64,000 nucleotides of DNA from Gordionus sp. m RMFG-2023 (lineage: Eukaryota; Nematomorpha; Gordioida; Chordodea; Parachordodidae), in the NCBI RefSeq assembly GCF_954871325.1, contig NC_088776.1, positions 16,120,052-16,184,051 of the forward strand, in the 5' to 3' direction. Made by a program: the position numbers and the translations under genes. The notes below the pieces were generated by a model that worked only from the letters and a program-made list of their open reading frames with translations, ran no database searches and was not told where the DNA came from. Each line of letters starts with the position of its first letter. The stretch's first letter is position 1. Below, one piece after another: positions 26,176 through 39,100 of the stretch.

Positions 26176-28026
26176 CAGGCGCGTACGCAGGAATTTGGTC
26201 TGGGGGGGGATAATAAATTTTTTTAAGAAATAATATTTTTAATTAAAAATACTAAGCATAAATTTATTAGGATTAATAACTTTTCTAATACACAATTTTA
26301 AACTAATGTGAATTAAAAAAATTATATATATAAACCGGCATTTAAATGTGAATCATAAAATATAAAGTGAATATAACCCACGATATGAATCACCTAAATG
26401 ACCCAAAATTGAAATTTGAATTTTTTGAGCTTTTAAAATATATAAAGTATAAAAAATTTAAATGTTGTAAATATAAATTAATACACAAAAAGTTTAGGAA
26501 TAATTGTATTTTGTATGTTTTGAGCTAATTTTTCAATTATCAATCCTTGCTTGGCGTTAAATGTCTATGAATATTCAAAAGATCCAAATCATTCAATCTA
26601 CTTTCAGATGTTGTATTTCATAGGTATGTTTTTCACAGACTTGCAGGCCCGGCCCCTGAGCCGGACCGTATTTTAATTTTTTTAAATATACCCGGGCCGG
26701 GCTCGTAATTTTTTTTTAAAAACACCCGGGCTGGGCCTGAAAATTTTTTAAGAAAAAATATCCGAGCCGAGTTGTATATTTTAAAACCAAATATTTGAAA
26801 TCGCCATTATTAGCTATAAATATCAAAAATAAATATAATTTATTTTAAAAAATTCGGGCTAAGTCAGCCGGGCCGGGCCTGAAAATTTTTTTAAAAAAAA
26901 CCCGGGCCGGAAAAAATTTTAAAATAAAATTTGGGCCTGGTCCTGCAAATGGTACCTCTGCAAGGCTCTGTTATTCTTCTTAAAAAAGTGAATGTTCTCT
27001 CATTAGTTTACTAAAGAGCTGCTAATATATATATAACCATTTTAATAATTGGGAGTATAATCTAAAATGTGTTTGAAATAAAAAGCATCCATAGCATTTT
27101 TTGGGACTGTATCAACCATAGTTAATCTTTTAATCATAGTTATTCAGCTAATAAGGCATCATAAGATATTTTAACATCTTCATGATAAAAATATAACAAA
27201 TATTTATATTTTTTTTCTATCACCATATGAAAAAGGTTGGGAGAGGGGACATTTGTTTTATAATACTCTTCTACTGATCCTATATTAATGTTTTGATGAT
27301 GAGCTTGCTTGCTGCAAGTCGAGGGGGACAAATATTTAACACGTATAGCTCTGCTTTTGACTCAACAATAACATATAAAATATGAAATTCTTCAACAACA
27401 CTAGCTCTATTTCCTTGAGTTCTAATAAAATGCTCTCCTCTATTCTCATCTTCTTAATCAAGTCAATGTTATGTTATTAAAAGTATTACATAAAATAGTT
27501 GTATAATTAAATAATACATTCTAATGAGAAAAAAAATTTGGAATAAGTATTGAATCCAATAATTTTCTTGCTTCTGAGGAAATATTTCTTTCAAGCCATT
27601 GTGATATTTCAGTAATAGCATTAATAATCAGCTCTTCTAACTCCAAAATAGCTGTTACTGTGGCGGAGACTCGATCTCGTTGGACAAGCTTGCAATTTTT
27701 TTCTCCCTGTTGGACAAGGAGTTTCAGAGATAATTAATATTTTATTAGAAATTTAGATAAATATTACGCCACTAAAATTTGAAAATAATAGGTAAATTAC
27801 GCCAAGGAAAACTTGAAATCGAAATTGATTGATAAAATAACTTAGTAGATGAATGTGATAAATAAAATATATATATATATATATATGTATATATGAGATA
27901 AGAATAAATATTAACAAATATAAATTAATATTAACAATAATATTTTTGAATCCGGCATCTGCATTTTTTGGCTTTGGGGGGGGGGGATTTGTCCCCCTGT
28001 CCCCCACCCCGCTGCGTACGCGCCTG
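26176..28026 (-). mobile_element. hAT element copy B, complete ends with 8-bp target duplication
   Basis: The ends are CAGGCGCGTACGCAG (26176) and CTGCGTACGCGCCTG (to 28026), perfect inverted repeats. They are flanked by ATAGTGTA at 26168-26175 and again at 28027-28034, the 8-bp duplication typical of hAT. On the - strand there is a transposase C-terminal remnant (YHEDVKISYDALLAE at about 27145-27190, QAHHQNINIGSVEEYYK at about 27250-27310). At 1851 bp it is too short for a full transposase gene, so it is a non-autonomous or internally deleted copy. Confidence 0.93.
26633..26967. repeat. GGGCC ladder module in hAT copy B
   Basis: Same module as 4553-4865, with CTTGCAGGCCCGG at the left and CCTCTGCAAGGCTCTG at the right. 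Confidence 0.7.
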
Positions 28027-28384
28027 ATAGTGTATACCCATTAAGAGCAATGATATGCAACGATTTTTAATATAAAACTCGAACCCTATCTGTCTAATCT
28101 TAATTCTACGCTTTCCATTATTTATCTGATTGACAAAATTTGTTTTCATCAAAGGAAAATATTGGTGAAAAGTTTGGAATTAAACCTGTGTTTGCTGGGT
28201 CTCATAAATAATTCGATATGAATTGTTATATTCGATTTTAAATTTACGAATACAAATGACAAATCAATTGATTTGAAAATATTGAATCAAATGCGAATAA
28301 TAATAAATTCTGTGAGGAATAATAAATTTAAATTATTCATACGTAAAAATTCAAATTATTGGTAAGAATTAGTTTATAAGTAGT

Positions 28385-28560
28385 TAGGCATGCACTCCGG
28401 AAAAAAAAATCTAGATATAGATATAGATTCTTTACATAGAAATGGAACTTAGAAGCAGATACTAGTATCTTATTCAAAATATCAAAAAGATAGATAATGA
28501 TACTTATATCTTTTGCTAATAGAGAGTTTCTTAAATATAAGTATAAGTTACTTTCATAAA
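28385..28560. repeat. possible hAT end with GATACTAGTATC subterminal motif
   Basis: TAGGCATGCACTCCGG at 28385 resembles TAG-type hAT termini. The following GATACTAGTATCTTATT and TCAAAAAGATA recur at 33595-33630 in the same orientation. Confidence 0.45.
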
Positions 28561-28834
28561 ATTTTACCAGTTAAATTAGAATAGTTTATAAAATATAATT
28601 TTTATTATTTAGTGAAGAATATAACATATGAATATAATAAGATTGAATATTTACAATAATTATTATAATTTTTAAAGAAGAGGTAATTATAATAATCAGA
28701 CACCTTAATTATAGTTTTATTCCATTCATAGCATAGACTTGGAAGGGGTATTTTTAATGGGCAATGGGAATTAAAATATTAATGCAAAAGAATATTTAAA
28801 ATTGATTAAATAAAATTATTATATTTTAAGATAA

Positions 28835-28944
28835 TCAATTTTTCAAATATTTATTATTAAGCCTTTGTCGTTTTCGCGTATTTAACATTGTGCCAAACCT
28901 AAACAACCGTTCAACTGGAGCTAATGAATTACAGTATTTGGAAA
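28835..28944 (-). pseudogene. hAT transposase C-terminal fragment
   Basis: The - strand reads NSLAPVERLFRFGTMLNTRK followed by RQRLNNKYLKN and a stop. This is the hAT dimerisation motif (APVER-F--G--L--+R-RL). The rest of the gene is not contiguous. Confidence 0.75.
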
Positions 28945-29139
28945 TATTTTATTAATAATCAATTTTTTCTGTCTAAAAATAAATCTAATAATTTACATGA
29001 TATTATATTAGGAATATTTTATGAAAATTAACATATCAAATATAAAAATTAGTAAATTTACAAATTTAAAATAGTATATAATTATAATACAATAATATAA
29101 TATTCATTATTATTATATATATTAGTAATAAGGGGGGAG

Positions 29140-31940
29140 AGGGGGGCGGTAAAAAGTATTGAGGTTAAAACAAATCATCTTGTGGGATGGGATTGCCTAT
29201 GAAGCTAATATAATTTGCCTTGTGTATCGCTATGACGAGTCTTTGTCTTAAGAAGAAGCCTTCGCGAGGTTCACCAGTTAGTTGTCGAATGTGCGAGCCA
29301 AGTTCCTTGAAAAAAGATAAAGCACATTTCCCAAAAGTTGTAAGGGTTGTGGAAATGATGGGAATGAAAATGTATTCTTGAGAAATTTCAGAATATTTAG
29401 CTATTTTAAGTGACTTCTTTTCTCAAGAATATTAAGTGTTTGGTTTGATGGTGCAAGTGGATCAATACACGAGTAATCCCAGACCAAGAATTGACCGCGC
29501 TTCCAAAGAATTTGAGAAATCCCGTCAGGCTGTTTCCCATCAGATATGAAGAGACCGGAAGGTTTAAAATAAAGGGGATTTGAGCAGATCTCAAAGCTCT
29601 AAGGATGATTGAATTGCATTAATTATGTCTAACGATACTACCTTTACACGAACGACAGTGAAGACTATGTCTACCATTACCCAAAACGGCAGAACTGCAA
29701 CCTGAACATGTGTGGGTTTGGGTAATTAGACAATTTAACCGAATGCCGATTGCATGAGCGAGCTCGTTTTGGTTCAGTTGTAATTGCAAATTAACAGAAG
29801 GAATAGCTTCAAGGAACTCATGGCCTGAACCATTAAGCAGTGAGGAGAATAAGGTACGGTCAGATAATTGCATTCTGGAAAGGAGTAATTCAACGAAGAA
29901 TGCAATAATAGGCCTCTCCCAGTCCTTTTGCTTATTCGATTCAGGAAGAGGGTGGTTAGCAATAATTCGTGCCTTCCATTCGATGATTGCATCATTATAA
30001 GAAGAGTCGGGTTTTAATGAAAGAGAATTTACTATATTTTTAGTTAAAAGACAACTGGATATGAAGGCTGTTAAGGCGAGATCAGATGGAAATCTGAAAC
30101 CAAGACCTCCCATCTTGGTAGGTAAAGAGGCTTGTGTCCATGCAATTTCATCGAATTTAAGGTTTAGAATATTTTTGATAAGGACTTTGATCCCATTTTC
30201 ATAAACTCCAAGAGGAATGAGGAATTTAAATATGGCGGTTGAACAAAGTGCATAAAGAATACGGGGAATATTGAAAAAATTACGAGGAAAAAGGCTTTAT
30301 GGGAGGGAAGTAGGGAGAACAAATTGGCCAACTCAAAAAGAGTTTTCAATGTGGACTGAAGGAAGGAAGATATAGCCGAGTTACCACCAACAGGGGCACC
30401 CAAATGATGAAGTCCATCAAGGGTAGTTAGTTTGAATTTATTTGAATCAGGTTCGATGGAATTGATAGGGATGAATTATGATTTCTAAGAATTGATGGAG
30501 AGTCCAATAGCGGATCCAGCCTCCTTGATAATATATACGGCTTCAATATACCATAAATGTAAGGATAATGAGCAGATCGTATTAATGAATTCAATGATGT
30601 CATTAATACCTAAAGAGAAGAATAGGGAACCTAGAGGGTCTCCCTGTTGATTGCCCTCGATGGAAGGAATTTTAAAGGTATCAAATTGAAGGTTGGAAGG
30701 CTGTTGATAACAAGAATAAAAGAACTTTGTGTAACTGGGAAAAAGAGTACTAGAGGAACTCAGGAAGGAGTTCTGGGAGAGTGTATTGCAACTCTAAGGT
30801 CTATTTTAATTAAGGATTCAATAGAGGGTAGATTTTCAAGATATAATCTAGTCATATGTACCACCGCTTCACAGCCACCTGGGATCCCAACACCAAGTTG
30901 GAAGGCGCTTAAAAGACGTGAAGCATCATGCTTAATTCGAGATGATATCATCTTCACGACTAAACAACGAAAGGTAGAACCAATGGCTATTGGTCTGATA
31001 TAATTATTGGGCTTTTGAAGTGCGATTAGCCTAGCACCAAAGAGGATAGGAGAAACAAAATATGGAACATCACCGTTTAAAATTTTGTTGCAGAAGTTAG
31101 TTAAATAAGAAAGAATGGATGTTTGTGAGCGTGTAGAGGGGGAAGTGATGTCCTGGAGAAAAATGGGGCGAATTATATCAAGACCATGAGCTAAATCACT
31201 ATGAAAGGAAAAAATAGCTTTCCTCACTTCTTCTGAAGTAAAAAGAGAAGCACAAGTTGAGTAAGGTTGAGGGGAAATTGGGATAATGTTAGCTGTGAGG
31301 TGTTTTTGACATAACTTTATATAAGAGGACATGGAAGGCTCAGCCAGAGAGTCATGTGTGGACACCAATCGGAGTGCATATTTAATATTGAGATTGTCAA
31401 TTTTCTTGCAAATCAGATTGGCCTTCATCTCTATTTGTGAGTGTTTTCTTTTATTTAAGACAGGCTGTGACATTTTGTATTCATGAAGATGGGGAGTTTT
31501 AATCGAGGCAGCATCCTTGACTTGCTGAGTAAGGGATTTAGGTAAATTGTTGTCAGGCACTCTAAAAATATTATATCCAAAGAATAGTAATTTTAGTATT
31601 CATGCTCATTGCTAAAGTTCAGCAATAGAGAGGATAGACATTCAGCAAAAGATTTAGCAACGGACAATCTAGCACCTTTGGGGATACTATAAATAATATT
31701 TGGTTTGGGATAGTCATGAAAAATATCTGAGACACTGTATTTGAATTGTGGAGAGGTGGAACAAAATTTTCTGGAGGGATAATCGTAAGATTGATATGGA
31801 ACAGAGGAGCGGAGACAGAATGTGGACATCTGAGTGAAGGAGGTCCATAAACTTGTAAGGTTAATGATGCTTGGTACCTTAAGGTACCATCTATCAAATT
31901 TGAATTTTGTTCATTTTTCATTTGGATAGGCACTACCAAA
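29140..31940 (-). mobile_element. LINE with C-terminal restriction-like endonuclease (R2/CRE/NeSL-like), broken
   Basis: On the - strand, in order: a block with SIPKGARLSVAKSFAE (about 31700); reverse transcriptase with HGLDIIRP, LIALQKPNNYIRPIAIGSTF and QLGVGIPGGCEAVVH (31250-30850); a QGDPLGSLFFSLG-like motif (about 30640); then C-terminal parts with a C-x2-C...H-x4-C knuckle (29700-29640). Next comes an endonuclease-like SDGKQPDGISQILWKRGQF...VWD (about 29540-29480), and a tail with KELGSHIRQLTGEPR (about 29290). The PD...D motif is that of restriction-like LINE endonucleases. The reverse transcriptase metal-binding YLDD region appears deleted (WYIEAVYI). At least three frame changes plus stops make it inactive. 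The 3' boundary is approximate. Confidence 0.85.
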
Positions 31941-31960
31941 TATATTTATAATATATATTT

Positions 31961-32060
31961 AAAAAATCGTAATTTTTGGAAAGCCTCTATGGCCTAGTAG
32001 GCAAGAGCTTGGTTTACTTATCCCATTCTCCCGGGTTCGAATCCCGGCAATGATCATGTT
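31961..32060 (+). repeat. tRNA-like SINE, copy 1
   Basis: It contains Pol III promoter boxes: an A box TGGCCTAGTAGG at 31990-32001 and a B box GGTTCGAATCC at about 32034-32044. A T-run terminator follows near 32059. The 5' leader (AAAAAATCGTAATTTT) and the 3' GATCATGTTTTTT are shared with 47250-47352, which marks a mobile family rather than a single tRNA gene. The acceptor arms do not pair, so it is not a working tRNA. Confidence 0.7.
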
Positions 32061-32883
32061 TTTTTTCTTATTCTAACTTGGTGGTTCCATCCTTGGGGGG
32101 ATAATATATAGGAGGCCGGACTCGACCACTTGATTCCGTATTAATATATTAAATAATAAGGATCTTATTACATTTTAATAAATTTTGGTCGGTATATAGC
32201 AAATTAGGTTGGTATTTAGAATATTTCCATACATTCACTTGGTAGTAAGCATCATTAACCAACTTGTAAGCATCCATCTTTTCTTATATGTACTAATTTT
32301 TGACATGAGGGACAGATTTGTGATGAAGACATAAAGATAATGATAAATTAAGGATTCATCTTATTGAAATAATAAATTTGATTCCATGAATAAATATTAG
32401 AACCCCGAAACATTTTTGGATAATGAAATTATAAGATTATTTTTGAATTATTTCATAAATAAAAATAAGAATTTTAAAAACATTTTGCGATAATAAAAAT
32501 ATATGAGAAAATTTTGTTGAAAGAGAAAATCCAGAAACATTGAAAACAATATACATTTATAAATAAGAATAATCAAAAACTAATTTCTTGAATGAAGAAA
32601 TTAAAATTGAAAATTTTGTAGAATAAAAAATTTATATAATGTAAGGATAATAATTAAGCATTTCTAATGTATTTCGACGGTCAGTATAAATAATATCCTC
32701 TTCTTTAAAAAGACAATCAAAATAATAATTTTAAATGTGATTTATATTTTCAGTGAAGTCATACAATCGTATAGGCTATTCCAACTTGTTATGCATCTCT
32801 TATCTTATCCTCAGAAGATTGGGGTCTTCCATATGCATTCCATTTTTGCATATTTTCCCAAAATATTAAAAAAAAATTATCTA

Positions 32884-33053
32884 CTAACCATCACTGATTT
32901 CATTAAATTCAAATGGGTCATCCTCATCCTTAAAATAATTATCAGGATTTTTTAATTTTACACCATATTCAGTAAACGGCTTGACAAAATTGAATGCATT
33001 ATCTGTAATAGTAGCAATTAATTTAACAGAGATCCCAAACTCTATAGACTTCT
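32884..33053 (-). pseudogene. hAT transposase middle fragment
   Basis: The - strand reads SIEFGISVKLIATITDNAFN followed by FVKPFTEYGVKLKNP and then an acidic stretch to a stop at 32884. The TDNAFNFVKPF block is characteristic of Hermes/hobo-like hAT catalytic domains. No upstream or downstream exon remains readable nearby. Confidence 0.75.
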
Positions 33054-33499
33054 ATTTTTAAAATATATAAAATATAATTTTAAAATAATATATTACCCAG
33101 TAATAGGTAACTCTCATAAATCGGGTTTTTGATTATAAAAAAATTTCCAACTAAAATTTTAAGATTGGGATTTAATTCAAGGAAACTTATTATTATAATT
33201 TCACTTTCATTAACATCTCCTTTACTACCATGAGTGTTAATCATCCAACAAATTAAAAAATATCACATATAATTGAAAATGATATTCTATCAAGTTACAT
33301 TTATATATAAAATATACTCTTAGCTAAACTTATTTGTTTTGATGTTGTTATATTTTATCTATAATACTTAATGTGAGTTATAAATTTTCTTGCTAATTTT
33401 GCTTCTCAATATATTTAAAATATGAAGGAAAAAAAATATGGAAACTAATACAAGATTCCACGATGAAAAGGAGGTTAAATTCTATGATATTTAAATTGT

Positions 33500-33690
33500 T
33501 TAAACATGAATATTAAAAATATCTGTATCTTTTGTCAAGAATAGGTAAAGATAGAAGATTCTTTTCAGAATAGAGGATCTTCTTAGATATCGATACTAGT
33601 ATCTTATTAAAAATGTCAAAAAGATACTGAATAAAGATACAAATGGATCTTGTATCTTAGATATAAGTATTCGCGGTACTGTCTAACTCT
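33500..33690. repeat. second copy of the GATACTAGTATC repeat
   Basis: It matches 28400-28560 in the same orientation, around GATACTAGTATCTTATTAAA and TCAAAAAGATA. The right edge, CGCGGTACTGTCTA, may be a hAT end. Confidence 0.45.
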
Positions 33691-33899
33691 GTATATACGT
33701 ATATTTTTTAAAATGGTGTATCTTTTAAATAATCATTTTATCAAATATTTAAATTATTCGTTAATAAAATTAGAGCTAACATTCGTATTTAAATTAATAC
33801 CACCAATCAAAAAATATTTTATTTGTTTCTGGCATCTGTCACATTATTATTATAGTAAAATTTTGTTTAAAATTTCCTAAAACAAAATTAAACCAAATA

Positions 33900-34340
33900 T
33901 TTATAAATCTTAAGATGCATTGAGAAGGAGAGGAAATAAAATGGCTCTTTTAGATATTGTATGCGAATTTTAGATGAAAATAGGTAAAATATATTACTGT
34001 AAAAGTGTTATTGATGCTTTTATTATAGACTTATTTAACATAATCGATTTCTAAACATCGATTATGTTTATATATACAATCATAGGCACTGAAAAATTTT
34101 ATATAAATACTTATTTTAGGATAATTTTATGCTATATTTTTAAATGTAATTTAGAAAAGGTAGACATTCTATCTGCAAATTTTCATGCCAAACAATACAC
34201 TATAATAATACATTTATCGTAAATGAATAGAAAGATTTTAATTCATATTAAAAAAATAGTTCTTTCATATTCACAATTCGTTGAGAGTGTTTTAGGATAA
34301 TACATGTAGAATATAAATTTTTTTAAAGGGGTAGGTTTAA
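33900..34340. repeat. dispersed repeat, copy 2 (pair with 25560-26140)
   Basis: The core CCAAACAATACACTATAATA at about 34188-34207 and its surroundings match 25950-26060. Confidence 0.55.
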
Positions 34341-34756
34341 ATTTTAAAGAGGCTTGCCTCCAGTCAATTTTCTGTCATGTAGACGCTGATATCATATTAT
34401 TTTCAAATCTATATTTTGGGAAAAAGTTACGATGGCAACACTATTCTGATGCTAAAATGATTTTAATATTAAAATTTAGGAATTGGAAGATTTTTAGCAT
34501 TCACCAAAGGAAACTCTTTATTGAATATTTGAATCGTATTAGTAACTACTGATTCAAAGGAAATCATATAAAGAATCAATCAACTTAATAGAGCACGAGA
34601 TAAGTAATATATCTAATACATCATACCTGCCAGTAAAATAGTAACTAGATGTTTATGTTTTCATTTCATATGATAATTTCGAAACGGTTGTCATGGAGCA
34701 CAAATCATTATGTAATAACCTTTGTTAGTCTGGTCACTTAATTTTAAAAATAAATT
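34341..34756. other. upstream region of UTP11, nothing specific seen
   Basis: It is the presumed promoter side of UTP11, with no recognisable TATA or initiator pattern that stands out from the AT background. Confidence 0.4.
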
Positions 34757-35769
34757 ATGTCATCTTTAGACAAAATAGCAAAATCCTTTAGGAGAATTCA
34801 TAAAGAAAGATCACAGGTTTGCTAAGATATTTACACAAATATAAAATCTATATTTAGCCCGATAAACGAAAAGAATTCGGATTTTTACCCAAAAAATCAG
34901 ATTACAAAAAACGCGCAAAGTTTAATAATCATTTTTATATTTAGAAGGTCGTTAATTTCTAGAAATCACCAACGACGTTCTAAGTTATTAAAGGTTTTCA
35001 AAGAGAAAGCTTACAACAAAAATTGGGATGAGTTTTATTTTAAGATGATAAATATGAAACCATCAAAGGTATGGATAACAATTTTATATAAAATTAAATT
35101 TAATCAAGGATGATGAAGAAGAAATCATAGAAAATAAACAAGATAAACTTTCTTATGAACAATCATTGTTAATTAAGACACAAGACTTAAATTATTTAAA
35201 ATATAAAAGGAATATAAATTTGAAAGTTAATATTTAATACTTGTTAGTTTTATTCTCTTATTTTTAGAAAATTGATAAATTAAAAGAAGAAAATAAAAAT
35301 GATACAAAATCACTTATAACGCATACATTATTTTATGATAAAGATGGTAGATAAATGTTTTATATTGCATTTATAATTTCATTTAGAACCCCTTCCAAAA
35401 GATAGATCAAATCTTTTATCATTATATAAAAAAGATGTAATTCTAATTCAATTAATATTAAACAATTTTTTACTCAGGATTTGAATGTAAATCAAAATAA
35501 AAAATCAAAACAATTACGTAAAAGATTACTTCGTGAACAAAATTTAAATTTATTGCAAAAAAGATTAGAAAATAAAAAGGATAAGGTTTAATATTTTTAT
35601 TTTATATGAGAATATTTTTAATTTCATTCATTTATATGAATTTTATATTTCCTTATCAAATTATCTGCTATACATTTAAAAAAAAATTATTTTATCATTG
35701 AAGAGCAAAACATTCAATATTCGAGCTAAAGATGGAGCATTTATTACAATACCTGAAAGGAAATCTTGA
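34757..35769 (+). CDS. UTP11: UTP11, small-subunit processome protein, 8 exons
   Basis: Exons: 34757-34816, 34858-34919, 34963-35068, 35109-35225, 35268-35346, 35387-35436, 35478-35585, 35704-35769. They join in phase to 648 nt, encoding 215 residues (human UTP11 has about 253). Family landmarks are SFRRIHKERSQ at the N terminus, GFLPKKSDYKKRA, NKNWDEFYFKM (human NPDEFYYKM), LLIKTQDLNYLKYKR (human LKLMRTQDVKYIEMKR) and a Lys/Arg-rich C-terminal half. UTP11 acts in the nucleolus as part of the U3-containing processome that matures 18S rRNA. All introns are GT-AG, of 41, 43, 40, 42, 40, 41 and 118 nt. For intron 2 the acceptor at 34962 was chosen because the protein then aligns without a gap. 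The gene faces NOTUM tail to tail. No damage is seen. Confidence 0.95.
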
Positions 35770-35839
35770 CATTTTAGCAATATTTATTTATTATATATAT
35801 CATCTAAAGAAAGATACAATTCTTTATATTCATTTTACA

Positions 35840-35845
35840 AATAAA
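35840..35845 (+). terminator. probable UTP11 poly(A) signal
   Basis: AATAAA about 70 nt after the UTP11 stop codon, in the short gap before the opposing NOTUM 3' end. Confidence 0.5.
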
Positions 35846-36139
35846 TTTATTTCAATTATATTTTAATAGATATTATATAAATTATATTATCATATATCTT
35901 TCCAATGAAAAAAAAAGATTACAACCCCTGAGAAAACATAGTAAATCAAATTTAATCAATCATTATTACTAAAATAATATTATATGGAATGTATAAAAGA
36001 GGTATTTTATATTAGGCTGTCATGTTTTATTATATAAGATACCAATATTTTTTAAATTAAAACATATTGCAATGGGAATAAATTATAAAATAATATCTTA
36101 TTCCTTCTTTATAACACCCATCAAAATTAAAAAGTTTTT

Positions 36140-39100
36140 TTATTGCATGTTTTTTGTGAAGAGTTTAAGAATCGAATCATTGTCCATATTCTCTAAGGTC
36201 TCAGGTTCTATGCCCAGTGCATGGGCTACATTAGTCATATTCAAGCCAAAAGACTTTAATAATGCAATAATGTCTAATTGCTGTCCTGTTTTTAAGTTTG
36301 TTAGTCTTGGACATGCCTGATTACAATGAGGCCATCGACATTTGTCAATTAATTTAAAACGACATTGTTTATTTGGGAATCGAAATTGTTTTAGTCTTAG
36401 TTTCTTTTTGCCACCATCTGCAAAAAAATAAACGATTGATTTTTATAATGATAGATTTATTTCATAGAGAATATTCGATTCGTTTTTTTGGATATGAATA
36501 TTAAAAAAGTATTTATATTCAATCAGTATGAATAATTAATAATTCAATTTCGAATTCGTTTGTGAATTTTTAAAAAAAAATCTGCGCGATTTTCATCAAC
36601 AAACACTTGTTTAAAATATATTAGGTTATATTTAAAATTCAAGGGGTTATAGCATAGCAATACTCGTGAAAGACTTCTTTCCACTAGAAACTTTAGTTAC
36701 TGATAAAAAAAAATGCTAAGTAAAAATTACTGCCTTGCAAATTTAGTTTTTGTGGATCAAGATTTTATCAATTTTTAAAACCCAACCCCAAATTTATTTT
36801 TAAGCCAGTCCCGAGATTTCTAATTGAAAAATTTAAAGAAAACAAATTTTATATAATAATAAAAATAAATAATTGCGTATATCTGAGAAAATTTAAATTA
36901 TTTTAATAGAAAATAAAATAATAATCTCGTAATAGATTATATAAAAAATGATTAGGAAGAAAGTTTGATTTGCAGATATAAAAAATGGACTTAAGATTTG
37001 TTAATATATATAAATATTGTAATAAACCCATCCACAAAGCTTCCAGAAATAGGTACAAGGAGAGCTGCTTAATGTAAGTTTATTTTCAAAGATATTGCGT
37101 GCACCACCCCGTATATTAATTGTAATTGGAAATTGTTCATAAGAAATGAATTTTAGAATCTAATTTTTTTAACAATTGGCATTGAGACCATCGAATAAAT
37201 TGTCACGGAAATATATCTACTGGGTGGATATTAGGCATGATATCGGGGATCATATTAAAAGATATTGAATGTCATGATAGTTGTGTGTGCCAATTCATTA
37301 TTGGATAAGATGCGCATGCCCATATATTAGTTTTATTTATCTTATGAAATATTAGTTTTTTTGGCTTTTAATAAATTATTAAAGGGGAGAGGAATAAATG
37401 GCTAGGTTTAAGAAACTGATCGTGATCCATAGGCAAGTCTAGGATTTTCCTATGGGAGATGAGCGCCACAAATTTTATTGGAGGTCTTTAATTCGATTTA
37501 TTGTAGGGCCTTTGAGTATATTATATTTTTATAAAAATAATTTTGGGGTTTAAACTTATTTTTTTATAAAAAGTTTGATAGTCATTATTTTAAAAAGTTA
37601 TTAACTTTTACTAAATTTTCTTTCAAATTCTTTTTTAATGAGTTTCAATTCAAATTAACCTAGAAAATTTAATGTTATGTTGATAAAAATACGCCTGTAT
37701 GAAAATTAGAAATATATCGTTCAAAAGAATAATTATTTATTGTATTTCGGAAAAATGAATCGAATATTAATTGTGAAATAATTTCGAATATATAGAACAA
37801 TAAACTACTTATTTCAAAAAAATCTTAAACTGACACATGAAACAATCTATATATTGATTAAATTGGGTAAAACAGTCACATTTTTTTAAAAGTGATCAAA
37901 CATATCTGAAGATGAAAATAAATAGTTATAGGGATGAATTTCACTTTTTGTTCTATTTTTTCTATTGTCTTTCCGAGTCCTTTTAGATAAATGTCGTATT
38001 TTATTCCTCCTTCTTCTTAATCTATTTCTTTATGTAAACATAAATAAACATCTTAAAAAAAGGAATAAGTAATAATTACTGCTGCTTATATGAATGATAT
38101 TCTTCCCAGCATTTTAAGGCCTCTGATAATGTCCATTGCTCAACTTTTATTAAATCCCAATTTCTAAATATATAAAAAATTATTATTGTTTACGATTCAA
38201 TCATATAAAGTTATTATTTTACTTTTTGGTTAACACTCCATGTGATATGCAAGCCGGTGAAAATAGACTCCTACAATTAAAAATAATGATTTATGGATAC
38301 ATTTTTTTAAAAAAAGTTGAATTTCCAAACTAATCCAAATAATTTATATCTTTCTATCAATAATCAGTTACTTTAACCAGTTATAAATAGAAAATCTCTA
38401 CTCCTAATTAGAGGTTTGCAAGGGGCTCTGCTTGTTTTTAACTTTTGGGTGGGTTAAAAATATAAACAATGTGTAGGCGAGCGAGTTAAAAAATATTATT
38501 TAAACGGGAGGTAGGGAGGGAAACTAGTTTTGAATAATTTAAGAAGCTATAACATTTTTTTAATTAAAAATCTTTAGTTTAATTTTAGAAAATGCATTGC
38601 ATATGTGCAATGTTGTTAAAGCTACTTTTAGTTACAACTACTTACCAAATAGTAGCTTCGCTTTAAATTAGTTACTTTCTCAAAAATTAGCCTCAATGAC
38701 TATTTTATATTTAAATGTATCTTAGCTACTTTAAAAAATATGTCTAAATTTTTTTCCCTTAAGTAAGGGTGAATAAATAAAACATTGCAACTTCAATTTA
38801 GTATTGTTAAACAGCTCGATTTAAACCAATTATTATAAACGATGGCAAAGTCTTCAAGTTAGCCCAATATTTTTCTGGCGAAAATATCGAGTTAGCCGTT
38901 TTTAAAAATCGTCGAGTCGATTAACAACACTACACCAATTATATATCTTTTTTATAATCGTAAATGAAATTTTTATCCAAATTTAAAATATATAGTAATA
39001 ATATCACATAATAAATTATAAAAAAATATTAGTTATACATATAACTTAAATAAATATATTTATTTTTGCTTTTAAGAGAAGATGCCCCTCAAATTTTGAA

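Noticed and set aside
30647-31003. 118-codon frame on the + strand
   Set aside because: It is the complement of the LINE reverse transcriptase region.
31961-32060. Functional tRNA gene
   Set aside because: The A and B boxes are good but the acceptor stem does not pair, and the flanks are shared with a second copy, so it is a SINE.
28385-33690. A single 5.3-kb hAT element with confirmed ends
   Set aside because: The presumed ends have no matching target duplication (TAAGTAGT against ACTCTGTA), so the one-element view is kept only as an inference.
34920-34944. A 25-nt intron in UTP11
   Set aside because: The acceptor 18 bases further on (34962) is also in phase, gives a 43-nt intron like its neighbours, and removes six residues that the family lacks.
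36072-36320. 82-codon frame on the + strand
   Set aside because: It is the complement of the last NOTUM exon.
37886-38080. NOTUM ending at exon 12 (stop at 38078) or reading through exon 13 to a stop at 37886
   Set aside because: Both give open protein ends, but splicing from 37945 to 36417 is in phase and restores the conserved CRWPHCNQACP tail, so these are unspliced readings.
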